NCBI GenBank assembly: GCA_023430825.1
Contig: JAEYYL010000160.1
Span: forward strand, 1 to 11,782
DNA from: Verrucomicrobiota bacterium
GTDB lineage: Bacteria; Verrucomicrobiota; Verrucomicrobiia; Opitutales; Opitutaceae
Direction of reading: 5' to 3'
Length of the DNA: 11,782 nt
Of the stretch, positions 1 to 8,049 are shown piece by piece. The notes beneath the pieces are model-generated. The model was not told where the DNA came from. It saw only the letters and a list, made by a program, of their open reading frames with translations, and made no database searches. The stretch's first letter is position 1. Every line of letters begins with the position of its first letter. Position numbers and translations under genes: made by a program.

Positions 1-2358
1 CGCAATCAGGTCGAAGTCCTCCGCACCCACGTCACCGACACCGTTGGCGTCCTCGCCCGTCTCAACCGCGACCTCGACGCCGCCAAAGTCCGCGCCGACC
101 AAGCCGCCGCCGAGATCGAACAACGCGACCAAAAGATCGCGCGGATGACCCACACCTTCTCCTGGCAGGCGACGAGCCCCCTCCGCGCACTCCGCCGCAC
201 CCTCCTCGATCCGCTCGCGAAAAAGCGCGCCCGCGCCGCCGCCGCACGTCCACCGTCGATCGACACCTCTCTCGCTCACGTCGTCGACGAACCCTCCGAC
301 TTGAACCAAATTCCCGCCCGCGGCCTGTTGCGCGGTTGGGTCCTCTCGCGCCGCGGCGCCGCCATCACCGCGATCCGCATCCGCGCCGGCGGCCACATCA
401 TCGACGCGACTTCCGGTCTCGCCCGCCCCGACGTCGCCGCCGGCCATCCCGACCTTCCCCACGCGCTCCGCAGTGGCTTCTCCGCCGACTACGCGCTGCC
501 CCCCGAATCCACCGAACGGCTCGTGTTCGAAGCGCGCACCGACGACGGCGTCTGGCGTTGCTTCGCCGCCCCCCTCGCGCGCATCGCTCCTCTCGTGCCC
601 GAACACCTGCGTCGCGATTACACGACTTGGGTTGAGCGTTTCGACACGCCCGATCCCACCGCCATCGTTTCCCTGCGCGCCCGCATCGATGCCCTCGCGC
701 CGCTGCAACGCCCGCTCATCTCCGTGTTGATGCCGACCTACAACACGCCCGAGCCGTGGCTCGTGAAAGCGATCGAGTCGGTCCGCGCCCAACTCTATCC
801 GCACTGGGAACTCTGTATCGCGGACGACGCCTCGACCGCCTCTCACGTGCGCGGCATCCTCGACGACTACGCCAAACGCGATGCCCGCATCAAAGTCGTC
901 CATCGCGAGCAAAACGGACACATCTCCCACGCCTCGAATTCCGCGCTCGCCCTCGCCACCGGCGAGTTCACCGCGCTCCTCGACCACGACGACGAACTCG
1001 CCCCCGCCGCCCTCGCCGAAATCGCCTTCGCCCTCGCCGCCCAACCCGCGCTCGATTTCCTCTACACCGACGAGGACAAGATCGACGAACAGGGCCGCCG
1101 CTTCGATCCCTACTTCAAGCCCGACTGGAACCCCGATCTCCTCCTCGGCCAGAACTACACCTGCCACCTCTCCGTTTTCCGGACCGCGCGCCTCCGCGCC
1201 ATCGGCGGTTTCCGCGCCGGCTACGAGGGCAGCCAGGATTGGGATCTCACCCTGCGCTTCGTCGAACAACTCGACCCCGCGCTCATCCATCACATCCCGC
1301 GCATCCTCTACCACTGGCGCGCGATCGCCGGCTCCACCGCGCTCGTGATCGACCAGAAAAACAATTACCCGTTCATCGCCGCGAAAAAAGCGCTGACCGA
1401 TCACCTCGCGCGCACCGGCGTCTCCGCCGAACTCGTCGCCGTCGCCGGCTGCCACTGGCGCGTCAAACGCGCCCTCCCGTCGCCCGCGCCCAAGGTCTCG
1501 ATCATCATCCCAACCAAAAACGGGGAAACGCTCCTCCGCCGCGCCATCGGTTCGATCCTCGCGAAGACGACGTATTCAAACTTTGAAGTCATCGTCGTCG
1601 ACAACCGCTCCGACGATCCCGCCGCGCTCGCCTACTTCGACGAACTGCGCCGCATCAAGGTCCGCGTGCTACCCTACGACGCGCCGTTCAATTTCTCCGC
1701 GATCAACAATTTCGCCGTCCGCTCCGCCGAAGGATCGATCCTCGCCTTCCTCAACAACGACCTCGAGGTCCTCTCCCCCGACTGGCTCGACGAAATGGTG
1801 TCGCATGCCGTGCGCGCCGATATCGGCTGCGTCGGCGCCATGCTCTACTACCCCAACGACACCATCCAGCACGCCGGTGCCGTGCTCGGCCTCACCGGCC
1901 CCGCCGGCAAGGACGGCGTCGCGGGCCACGCCTTCAAATGCTTCCCGCGCGGCGCCGAAGGCCAGCGCAACCGCCTCCGGCTCATCCAAAATTACTCCGC
2001 CGTCACCGCCGCCTGCCTCGTCATCCGTCGCGAGATTTTCGATACGGTCGGCGGCTACAACGAACGCGACCTCGCCGTGGCGTTCAACGACATCGATTTC
2101 TGCCTCCGCGTGCGCGCCGCCGGCCACCGCAATCTCTGGACGCCCTTCGCGGAATTCTATCATCACGAGTCCGCCAGCCGCGGCCTCGAGGACACACCCG
2201 AAAAAATCGCGCGCTTCCAGGGCGAGATCGCCTACATGCGCCGCACCTGGGCGCCGCTGCTCGACCGCGACCCGGCCTACAACCCGAACCTCAGCCTGCA
2301 GCATGAGGATTTTTCGCTCTCGTTTCCGCCGCGCAGCGCCGCGCCCGCCTCGCCCTGA
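1..2358 (+). CDS. Tandem GT2 glycosyltransferase with N-terminal coiled coil (5' partial)
   Basis: The frame is open from the first base, so the ATG at 145 is probably internal and the true start lies upstream of the window; 785 residues are visible. Residues 1-50 form a heptad-like coiled coil rich in Leu/Val/Ala. It is followed by SWQATSPLRALRR (54-66), a link often seen between coiled coils and glycosyltransferase modules. Residues about 100-200 are a beta-rich accessory domain (GW 112-113, RPDV 142-145, GF 159-160). The first GT-A domain starts at about 239 (LISVLMPTYNTP) and has DHDDE (328-332) as the metal/nucleotide-sugar motif and QDWD (412-415) near the catalytic base position. The second starts at about 498 (VSIIIPTKNG) and has NNDLE (585-589) and FNDID (695-699). 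The arrangement matches large O-antigen/rhamnan-type GT2 proteins (Myxococcus RfbC-like). The likely role is cytoplasmic transfer of one or two sugars to a lipid-linked glycan; donor and linkage cannot be read from sequence. Confidence 0.93.
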   Translation, partial: RNQVEVLRTHVTDTVGVLARLNRDLDAAKVRADQAAAEIEQRDQKIARMTHTFSWQATSPLRALRRTLLDPLAKKRARAAAARPPSIDTSLAHVVDEPSDLNQIPARGLLRGWVLSRRGAAITAIRIRAGGHIIDATSGLARPDVAAGHPDLPHALRSGFSADYALPPESTERLVFEARTDDGVWRCFAAPLARIAPLVPEHLRRDYTTWVERFDTPDPTAIVSLRARIDALAPLQRPLISVLMPTYNTPEPWLVKAIESVRAQLYPHWELCIADDASTASHVRGILDDYAKRDARIKVVHREQNGHISHASNSALALATGEFTALLDHDDELAPAALAEIAFALAAQPALDFLYTDEDKIDEQGRRFDPYFKPDWNPDLLLGQNYTCHLSVFRTARLRAIGGFRAGYEGSQDWDLTLRFVEQLDPALIHHIPRILYHWRAIAGSTALVIDQKNNYPFIAAKKALTDHLARTGVSAELVAVAGCHWRVKRALPSPAPKVSIIIPTKNGETLLRRAIGSILAKTTYSNFEVIVVDNRSDDPAALAYFDELRRIKVRVLPYDAPFNFSAINNFAVRSAEGSILAFLNNDLEVLSPDWLDEMVSHAVRADIGCVGAMLYYPNDTIQHAGAVLGLTGPAGKDGVAGHAFKCFPRGAEGQRNRLRLIQNYSAVTAACLVIRREIFDTVGGYNERDLAVAFNDIDFCLRVRAAGHRNLWTPFAEFYHHESASRGLEDTPEKIARFQGEIAYMRRTWAPLLDRDPAYNPNLSLQHEDFSLSFPPRSAAPASP

Positions 2359-2527
2359 ACCCCGACCGATTTTTGTGGCTCTGCGCGCGAGCGCAGGGAC
2401 TCGGGAGCACACACCGTTGAGTCTATCCGCGCGATGAAGGAGCCCCCCAGTCTGAAACCTGGAGCCGCGGCGCCCCCGCCACGCGTCGCTCCCGAATCCC
2501 GGCGAGGGCGCCGCAGCTCCATCCCAC
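2359..2527. other. Longest intergenic spacer (169 nt)
   Basis: This spacer separates the GT2 gene from the first membrane protein and is about three times longer than any other gap here. It holds a small perfect stem-loop at 2381-2396 (CTGCGC, GCGA loop, GCGCAG) and the large palindrome at 2461-2520. Neither hairpin is followed by a T-run, so neither looks like an intrinsic terminator. A 34-codon ORF begins at the ATG at 2434 behind no clear ribosome site and overlaps the next start; it is Pro/Arg-rich and is not called. No -35/-10 promoter could be assigned with confidence. Confidence 0.6.
2461..2520. repeat. Large imperfect palindrome, REP-like
   Basis: Two 20-nt arms (2461-2480 and 2501-2520) flank a 20-nt loop. 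Hand pairing gives 18 of 20 Watson-Crick pairs; the two mismatches are both C opposite A, and one more T-A pair is possible at 2460/2521. The arms are almost entirely G/C, so the hairpin would be very stable in RNA or single-stranded DNA. Size, symmetry and intergenic position fit a repetitive extragenic palindrome, but repetition elsewhere in the genome cannot be seen here. The 3' arm ends 7 nt before the ATG at 2528 and covers the place where a ribosome-binding site would lie. Confidence 0.75.
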
Positions 2528-4423
2528 ATGCCGGCTGAGATATCCTCCCCCACGCGCACTCCGGCGCGCCGCTACGCCGGCTGGACGGCCGCGATCCTCG
2601 CCGCCGTCCTCATCTGGCTCGGCAATCTTTTCTTTCCGACCATCCCCACCGTCGGACTCGATCCGTCGTGGCAACTTGTGCTGAATCACGCCGCGCACAC
2701 CGACTGGGTCTTCGGCCGCGACCTCGTTTACACCTACGGCCCGTGGGGCTGGCTCACGACGCAATACTACTTCGCCGACACCCTCGCCATTCGCTTCGCC
2801 TGGGAACTCCTCTTCAAAGCCGTCGGCGCCATCCTCATCGTCATCGCCGCCACCCGGCTCGCATGGCCGCGTCGCATCGCACTGCTCGCCGCAGCGCTCC
2901 TTCTCCCGCCTTTTTTTCAGGACACGTGGCCGATGCTGCTCATCGCCGGCCTGACCCTCCGGGCCGCCCGCCCCACCACCCCGCGCGCGCTGCTCATCAT
3001 CGCCGGCGCATTCCTCGGCTTTCTCGCCCTCCAGAAATTCACGTTCCTCGTCATGGTCGCCGGCGGCCTCGCCTGCGTGATCGCCCACCATGCGATCGAG
3101 CGTCGCTGGAGCGCCGCCGCCTGGCTTTTTGCGAGTGCGTTCGGCGCTTTTCTCGGCGGCTGGCTCGCCGCCGGACAACCCCTCGCCGCGCTCCCCGCCT
3201 TCCTTCAACACGCCGCGTGGATCTCCTCCGACTACGGCGACGCGATGTTTCTCGACGAATCCACGCCCGTCTTCGCCTGCGGCGTCGCCTCCGCCATCCT
3301 GTTTCTCCTGCTCGTCTGGGATTCGCCCCGCTGGCGCAATCTCCCGCTCGCGTTCGCCCTCACCGGCTTCGGCTTCGTCGCTTGGAAACTAGGTTTCGTG
3401 CGCGCCGACGGCCACACCCTGGGGTTCTTCTTCTTCGCCCTCTTCGCCGGTCTCGTAGCGCCGTGGCTCAACGACGCCCCACAGCGTCGTCGCACCATCG
3501 TTTCCTGGTCGCTGGTGGTCGTCGCCCTCGCCGGTTCGCTCGCCGCCGCTCCCGATCTTCCCGCCAACATCGGACGCGCGCTCCGCGTTCACCTCGCCGA
3601 CAAAACCCGCGCGCTCCTCCGCACGGACCCGCTCTACCGCTACGTCGATCGCGCCGTCGCCACCTTGCGCACCGAGAACGATCTTCCCGCCATTCGCACG
3701 GCGGTCGGCTCCGCCACCGTCGACCAGTTCGGTCACGACCAACTCACGCTCCTGCTCAACGGGCTCGCCTATCGCCCGCGTCCTGTCTTCCAGGGTTTTC
3801 TCGCCTACTCCGGCCGCCTCGCCGCGCTGAACGAATCCGCCTATCTTTCGACCGCCGCACCCGCTTTCACCCTCGCGCGCCTCGAAACGATCGACGGCCG
3901 GTATCCGCCGCTCGACGACGCCCGCCTGCTGCCGCGCCTGATCTCGGACCACTCCTTCGTCCTCGCCGAAAACGGTTACCTCCTGCTTCGCCGAAATCCC
4001 CCCGCCGGCGCTCTGACCCGCCAGCCGATCGACGCCGGTGAACTCCGTTTCGGTCGTGAGCACACCCTGCCAGCCCACCAAGCCGCCCTCTGGGCCACGA
4101 TCGACATCTCGTATTCATGGCTCGGACACGTTCGCCGGCTGCTCTACAAGCCGCCGGAAGTCACGCTCGTCCTGCGCTACGCCACCGGCACGGAAACACG
4201 TCACCGCTTCGTCGTGCCCGCCGGCCGCGACGGTTTTCTCCTCAGCCCCACCTTGTTCGACACCGCCGACCTGGAACAACTCGTCGCCCACCATCGCGCG
4301 CGCGCGCCGCAAAGTTTCCGCCTCGAAACCCCGCCGGACGCGGCGAAATACTTCGACGTCCACATCCGCTTGGAACTCTCCGCGCTCGCCGAGCTGCCGT
4401 TCACCGCGACCGCATCGCCGTGA
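2528..4423 (+). CDS. Polytopic membrane protein, GT-C-like, with soluble C-terminal domain
   Basis: 631 residues. I estimate about 10-11 transmembrane segments between residues 18 and 340 (for example 18-37, 85-105, 148-185, 240-262, 270-311, 320-338), then a mostly soluble, beta-rich C-terminal domain to the end. The first extracytoplasmic loop has GLDPSWQ (Asp45) and then VYTYGPWGWL (TYGP 69-72), the arrangement expected of GT-C fold lipid-linked sugar transferases with an acidic first-loop residue. VRADGH (291-296) before a Phe-rich helix looks conserved in this protein type. The C-terminal part includes LLYKPPEVTLVLRY and GFLLSPTLF. ATG 2528 is the only ATG/GTG/TTG start in frame after the stop at 2453-2455; no Shine-Dalgarno is visible and the palindrome sits directly upstream. 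Sugar transfer or polymerisation at the inner membrane is inferred; a flippase or polymerase role is possible. Confidence 0.85.
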   Translation: MPAEISSPTRTPARRYAGWTAAILAAVLIWLGNLFFPTIPTVGLDPSWQLVLNHAAHTDWVFGRDLVYTYGPWGWLTTQYYFADTLAIRFAWELLFKAVGAILIVIAATRLAWPRRIALLAAALLLPPFFQDTWPMLLIAGLTLRAARPTTPRALLIIAGAFLGFLALQKFTFLVMVAGGLACVIAHHAIERRWSAAAWLFASAFGAFLGGWLAAGQPLAALPAFLQHAAWISSDYGDAMFLDESTPVFACGVASAILFLLLVWDSPRWRNLPLAFALTGFGFVAWKLGFVRADGHTLGFFFFALFAGLVAPWLNDAPQRRRTIVSWSLVVVALAGSLAAAPDLPANIGRALRVHLADKTRALLRTDPLYRYVDRAVATLRTENDLPAIRTAVGSATVDQFGHDQLTLLLNGLAYRPRPVFQGFLAYSGRLAALNESAYLSTAAPAFTLARLETIDGRYPPLDDARLLPRLISDHSFVLAENGYLLLRRNPPAGALTRQPIDAGELRFGREHTLPAHQAALWATIDISYSWLGHVRRLLYKPPEVTLVLRYATGTETRHRFVVPAGRDGFLLSPTLFDTADLEQLVAHHRARAPQSFRLETPPDAAKYFDVHIRLELSALAELPFTATASP

Positions 4424-4483
4424 GAAAATTTCCGTGAAGACGGCTCGGCAACCGCTTTTCATTTGCTCAACGTCACCCTTCGC

Positions 4484-5485
4484 ATGTCCGTCCACGCCTC
4501 CATCGATCACCCGCCCGCCGGTTCGCTCAACGATCCGCTCGCGCTCCGGATCGAAGGCTGGCTCCACGCGGGAGACCGTCACGGCGATCTCGTCGCGATC
4601 GAGTTCCGCGTCGACGGCCAGCCAATTGCCGAAACCCGCCGCCTGTTTCACCGCGCCGACGTCGCCACCAGCCTCCGCCTGTCTCCGACAACCGACACGG
4701 GTTTCAGTGTGCTGGCGAGCGCGCCGCAGCTTTTCGGTCGCCCTACGGCCCAGCTCGAATGCCATGCTCGTTTCCGCGACGGAAGTCTGGCGCCCGGCTG
4801 CTCGCGCGAAATCACCCTCATCGCGCACGATCATCGCGAGAATCACTACGGCGTGCTCGCCCGCCCCGACGAAACCCGGCTGTTCCATCGCAGCGATATC
4901 TACACCTCCGGGCCGTCCGTGTCCGAAGCCAATCCCGACTGCCTTGCGTTGATTCGCCGCTACCTCGGCGAACCACCCCGCACCGTGCTCGATGTGGGCT
5001 GCGGCTTCGGCAGCTACGGCCGGCCGCTCCGCGACCTCGGCTACGACTGGCTCGGCGTCGAAGTGAAGGCCTCCGACTGCGCAGAACTCGCCCGCCTCGG
5101 CCTGCCTCACCGTCACGTCGACGGACGATCGCTCCCTTTCGACGACCAATCCTTCGACACGACAATGTGCATCGAAGTCCTCGAGCATATCGCCGAACCG
5201 ACCGCGTTTCTCGCCGAGATCCGCCGCGTGACCCGACGCCAGTTTCTCCTCTCGGTCCCGAATCTCGAACTGATTCCCTATCTTCACCGCCACGCCGCGG
5301 TCCCCTGGCATCTCCTGGAGGGCGATCACAAGAATTTCTTCACGCGCGCCAGCCTGCGTGCCCTGCTCCAGCAGCACTTCGCGCACGTCGAAGTGCTCTC
5401 GTATGCGCCGCTCCCGCTGCGCACGCCCGAGGGACTGCCCCTGCACAATCACCTCTTCGCCGTCTGCGCCACGACCGCACCCTGA
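4484..5485 (+). CDS. SAM-dependent methyltransferase with N-terminal accessory domain
   Basis: 333 residues from ATG 4484. A TTG at 4463 would add seven residues (MLNVTLR) but has no better ribosome site, so ATG is preferred. Residues 1 to about 110 form a beta-rich domain with GW (25-26), RADV (57-60) and GF (73-74), matching in order and spacing the accessory domain of the GT2 protein at the left edge. A class I methyltransferase follows: motif I VLDVGCGFGSYG from residue 168, an acidic residue after strand 2 (GVEVKASD), a polar DGRSLPFDDQSFD stretch, and EVLEHI (231-236). The C-terminal part has DHKNFFT and ends in NHLFAVC. It probably methylates a sugar hydroxyl or a sugar-nucleotide/lipid-linked glycan in the cytoplasm. 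It follows the preceding gene by 60 nt and precedes another methyltransferase by 33 nt. Methyltransferase call firm; substrate unknown. Confidence 0.9.
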   Translation: MSVHASIDHPPAGSLNDPLALRIEGWLHAGDRHGDLVAIEFRVDGQPIAETRRLFHRADVATSLRLSPTTDTGFSVLASAPQLFGRPTAQLECHARFRDGSLAPGCSREITLIAHDHRENHYGVLARPDETRLFHRSDIYTSGPSVSEANPDCLALIRRYLGEPPRTVLDVGCGFGSYGRPLRDLGYDWLGVEVKASDCAELARLGLPHRHVDGRSLPFDDQSFDTTMCIEVLEHIAEPTAFLAEIRRVTRRQFLLSVPNLELIPYLHRHAAVPWHLLEGDHKNFFTRASLRALLQQHFAHVEVLSYAPLPLRTPEGLPLHNHLFAVCATTAP

Positions 5486-5518
5486 ACGGCCCTCCGTCTT
5501 CATCGACCTCCCATCCGC

Positions 5519-6205
5519 ATGAGCGAAAGCATCAAGGACCCTGGCGAACTTCAACGCATCTACGAACACCGCTTCACCGCCATGCTCACCTACCGCACCC
5601 GCGTGTGGCAGGTGCTCACCGCGAGTTTCTTCCAGCGGTTCATCCAGCCCACGGACGCGGTGCTCGATCTCGGCTGCGGTTACGGCGAGTTCATCAATCA
5701 CATTCGCTGCGCCAAAAAATACGGCATGGATTTGAACCCGCGCTCGCCGGAATTCCTCTCCGCCGACACGACGTTTCTCGCCCAGGACTGCTCCACGCGC
5801 TGGGCGCTGCCGGACAACTCCCTCGACGTGGTTTTCACGAGCAACTTCTTCGAACACCTCCCCGACAAGAAATCCCTCCGCGACACCCTGCGTGAAGCGC
5901 ACCGCTGCCTCAAACCCGGCGGCAAGCTGATCGCTCTCGGTCCCAACATCAAATACGTGCAGGGCGCGTATTGGGATTTCTGGGACCACTTCCTCTGCCT
6001 CACCGAACTCTCCCTCGCCGAGGCCCTCGAGAACAACGGCTATCGCACGACGCTGTCGCACCCGCGCTTCCTGCCGTATTCGATGGTGAACGCGCCGCAG
6101 TATCCGCTCGTCTTTCTTCGCCTCTACCTCGCGCTGCCAATCCTCTGGCAGTTTTTCGGCAAACAGTTTCTCGTCGTCGCCGCGAAACCTGAGTCGCACC
6201 CGTGA
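5519..6205 (+). CDS. SAM-dependent methyltransferase (Methyltransf_11-like)
   Basis: 228 residues, a compact class I methyltransferase without an accessory domain. Motif I is VLDLGCGYGEF from residue 48. The second-strand acidic residue lies in YGMDLNP, and the post-I region has LPDNSLDVVF. Motif NFFEHLPD carries FEHL at 111-114 and KPGG is at 132-135. After the Rossmann core, the C-terminal stretch APQYPLVFLRLYLALPILW is hydrophobic or amphipathic and could touch the membrane. This type is common beside O-antigen glycosyltransferases and is thought to act on sugars or lipid-linked glycans. It shares only the general fold with the preceding methyltransferase, so a distinct position or substrate is likely (inference). 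ATG 5519 has no evident Shine-Dalgarno. Confidence 0.9.
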   Translation: MSESIKDPGELQRIYEHRFTAMLTYRTRVWQVLTASFFQRFIQPTDAVLDLGCGYGEFINHIRCAKKYGMDLNPRSPEFLSADTTFLAQDCSTRWALPDNSLDVVFTSNFFEHLPDKKSLRDTLREAHRCLKPGGKLIALGPNIKYVQGAYWDFWDHFLCLTELSLAEALENNGYRTTLSHPRFLPYSMVNAPQYPLVFLRLYLALPILWQFFGKQFLVVAAKPESHP

Positions 6206-6258
6206 TCCCTTCAGCGTCATGAAATGCGCCCGAATCCGGCGGCAGCCGCTCATCCCTC

Positions 6259-6265
6259 GAAGGGA
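6259..6265 (+). promoter_or_regulatory. Shine-Dalgarno deciding the start at 6272
   Basis: GAAGGGA lies 6 nt before the ATG at 6272. It is the only good ribosome-binding site seen in front of any gene in the window. It favours ATG 6272 over the upstream in-frame ATG at 6224, whose extra 16 residues are low-complexity (RPNPAAAAHPSKGHC) and precede a normal Arg-flanked first membrane segment. Confidence 0.7.
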
Positions 6266-6271
6266 CACTGT

Positions 6272-8032
6272 ATGATAGCACCAGGCTCTGCCGCCAGGGT
6301 TCCCCGGCGTGTGCTCCTCGTTCTCGGCACCGTCTGGGGACTTCTTTCGCTGAACCTGTGCCTGACCGTCCTCTTGTTTCAGCCGAATGTCCTCACTTGG
6401 GATCAATGGGATTTCTTCGCTCCGCTTTTCAACGGCAGCAACGGCTGGGAGCTCTTTAGATACCAGCACGGCCCCCATCGCCAGGGTCTCGCCTTCGTGT
6501 TGTCCTCATGGATCGCCCACGCCAGCGACTGGGATACGCGGGTCGAGAGCCTGTGGATCGTGAGCCTGCTGTCCGTGTCCTGCCTGCTCGCCCTGCGTCT
6601 GAAGTGGCGGCTCACCAGCACCCTTCGCCTGCACGACGCATGGATTCCAATCTTGGGCCTGAGCCTCGGGCAGTTCGAATCGTTGCTTGTCACGCCCAAC
6701 GCTTCTCACAGCGCTTTTCCCCTGTTCCTGATCCTGACGTCGGCGAACCTCTGGCTCGTTCCGCGCTCTTCGATTCGCTATGTCAGTGCCGGCGCCGGCG
6801 CGTTTTGCCTCATCTTTACGGGCTTCGGCATGTTTGCCGGCGCCGTGCTGTCCTGCCTGCTCGTAGCCGAGGCTATCCGACACGGCATCGCGCGGCGACG
6901 ACAGGAAGTGATTTCCGTGGGTATCGGGCTATCGATCGCCGCGTTCGGATGGGCTCTGTTTTGCTCGGACTACGTATTCGCGCCGGCGATCGAGGGTTTT
7001 CGTTTTCCCTGGACCCCCGCGACCGACTACCTGCGCTTTATTTCCCTGATGCTCGCTTACCCGGCCGGTCTATCCGGCGTGAGCTCCGGAACCTATATCG
7101 TCGGCGGCACCCTCGCATCACTGATCGCCGTCAGCGGCCTTTGCGTTCTTTTGCCTTGGCTGAAGAGCGCGAGCGTTCAACCGCATCGCGATGTGATCAT
7201 ATTACTGCTGGGTTCCGGCGTTTTGTTCGTGTGCAACGCCGCCGTGGGCCGTGTTCCGACCGGCGTCGGGGCGGGCATGGCATCGCGCTATATCACCCTG
7301 ATGTTTCCGCTCTGGCTCGGCGTTTCCCTTCTCTCCGCAACGTCACGCCATCGATCTTGGACCATCGCCACGGTCGTCGCGATGTGGTGCGTGGCACTGT
7401 TTCCCTATCGCGACCTCCGTTTGCGTCCGCTGAGTCTTTGGCCGGGCACCTTCGGAGCCACTCAGGATCAATACACATTTTTTTCTCATTTTGCCTACGG
7501 CAAGATGGCGTGGGTGGACACCTACCTGAAAGCCGGCAGCTCCGAACAAGCCCAGGCGGCGACCGGCCCGTATATTTATCCCGCGCCCGCAGCCACCCGG
7601 ATGGACGAGAAGCTCGCGTTTCTGCGCAAGCACCACCTCTCGTTTTTCGCCGGCTCGCCAGGCGAGGAGGATTTTCTCCCCTGGATGCCGCGGGCTCGGG
7701 CTATCTGGAATGACCAGGTTTCGCAGCCCAACACAGCACAGGCACTCACCGCCACAGTTGGATTGACCTTCATCTCCCGACGAGCCGGCTTTGTGAACCT
7801 GCCTATTACGGGGCCGCAAACCACGTCCGCTCCCCTCGACCTCGAAGTTCACGGGCGCGGTCCAGTCAGCCAGCTCCGATTCGAACGGTTCCCGTCCGTG
7901 GTCTCGGTGCGCGTCGCACGCGGGTTTAACCGCCTGAGCTTCGTAAGTCCCGGCGGCGGAGCGAGCGGTTGCACGATCGGGCCGGCGTATTGGTCCGCGA
8001 ATCCACCGTCCGACGCGCCAGTCGTGGAGTGA
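6272..8032 (+). CDS. Polytopic membrane protein, GT-C-like, with C-terminal beta domain
   Basis: 586 residues from ATG 6272 (an ATG at 6224 would give 602). Basic residues VPRR precede the first membrane helix (about 12-37). The next loop has WDQWDFF (Asp44, Asp47) and then HGPHRQG (66-72), an Asp plus His-Gly-Pro pattern like that of the other membrane proteins here. About ten hydrophobic segments follow to residue 385. GR (326-327) and SRY (338-340) form a GR...SRY pair before a late helix. The last ~200 residues are mostly soluble: an alpha-rich part, then a beta-rich tail with FERFPSVVSVRVARGFN. Such proteins are usually annotated hypothetical; membrane glycosyltransferase is inferred from topology and locus. 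The next gene starts 17 nt downstream, so co-translation is likely. Codon use is less strictly C-ending than in the genes to the left. Confidence 0.85.
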   Translation: MIAPGSAARVPRRVLLVLGTVWGLLSLNLCLTVLLFQPNVLTWDQWDFFAPLFNGSNGWELFRYQHGPHRQGLAFVLSSWIAHASDWDTRVESLWIVSLLSVSCLLALRLKWRLTSTLRLHDAWIPILGLSLGQFESLLVTPNASHSAFPLFLILTSANLWLVPRSSIRYVSAGAGAFCLIFTGFGMFAGAVLSCLLVAEAIRHGIARRRQEVISVGIGLSIAAFGWALFCSDYVFAPAIEGFRFPWTPATDYLRFISLMLAYPAGLSGVSSGTYIVGGTLASLIAVSGLCVLLPWLKSASVQPHRDVIILLLGSGVLFVCNAAVGRVPTGVGAGMASRYITLMFPLWLGVSLLSATSRHRSWTIATVVAMWCVALFPYRDLRLRPLSLWPGTFGATQDQYTFFSHFAYGKMAWVDTYLKAGSSEQAQAATGPYIYPAPAATRMDEKLAFLRKHHLSFFAGSPGEEDFLPWMPRARAIWNDQVSQPNTAQALTATVGLTFISRRAGFVNLPITGPQTTSAPLDLEVHGRGPVSQLRFERFPSVVSVRVARGFNRLSFVSPGGGASGCTIGPAYWSANPPSDAPVVE

Positions 8033-8049
8033 ACTGAACAAGCTCGGGT

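Noticed and set aside
145..147. ATG 145 as the start of the first gene
   Set aside because: The same frame stays open to base 1 and encodes a continuous coiled coil that the ATG would cut, so the gene probably begins outside the window.
2434..2538. 34-codon ORF before the first membrane protein
   Set aside because: Pro/Arg-rich, made mostly of the palindrome sequence, without a clear ribosome site, and overlapping the next start.
4115..6478. A 787-codon open frame on the minus strand across both methyltransferase genes
   Set aside because: It is antisense to two genes with clear catalytic motifs and crosses the spacers between them. Its protein is a repetitive Arg/Glu/Gly/Val mix with no recognisable domain, as expected when C-ending codons are read backwards.
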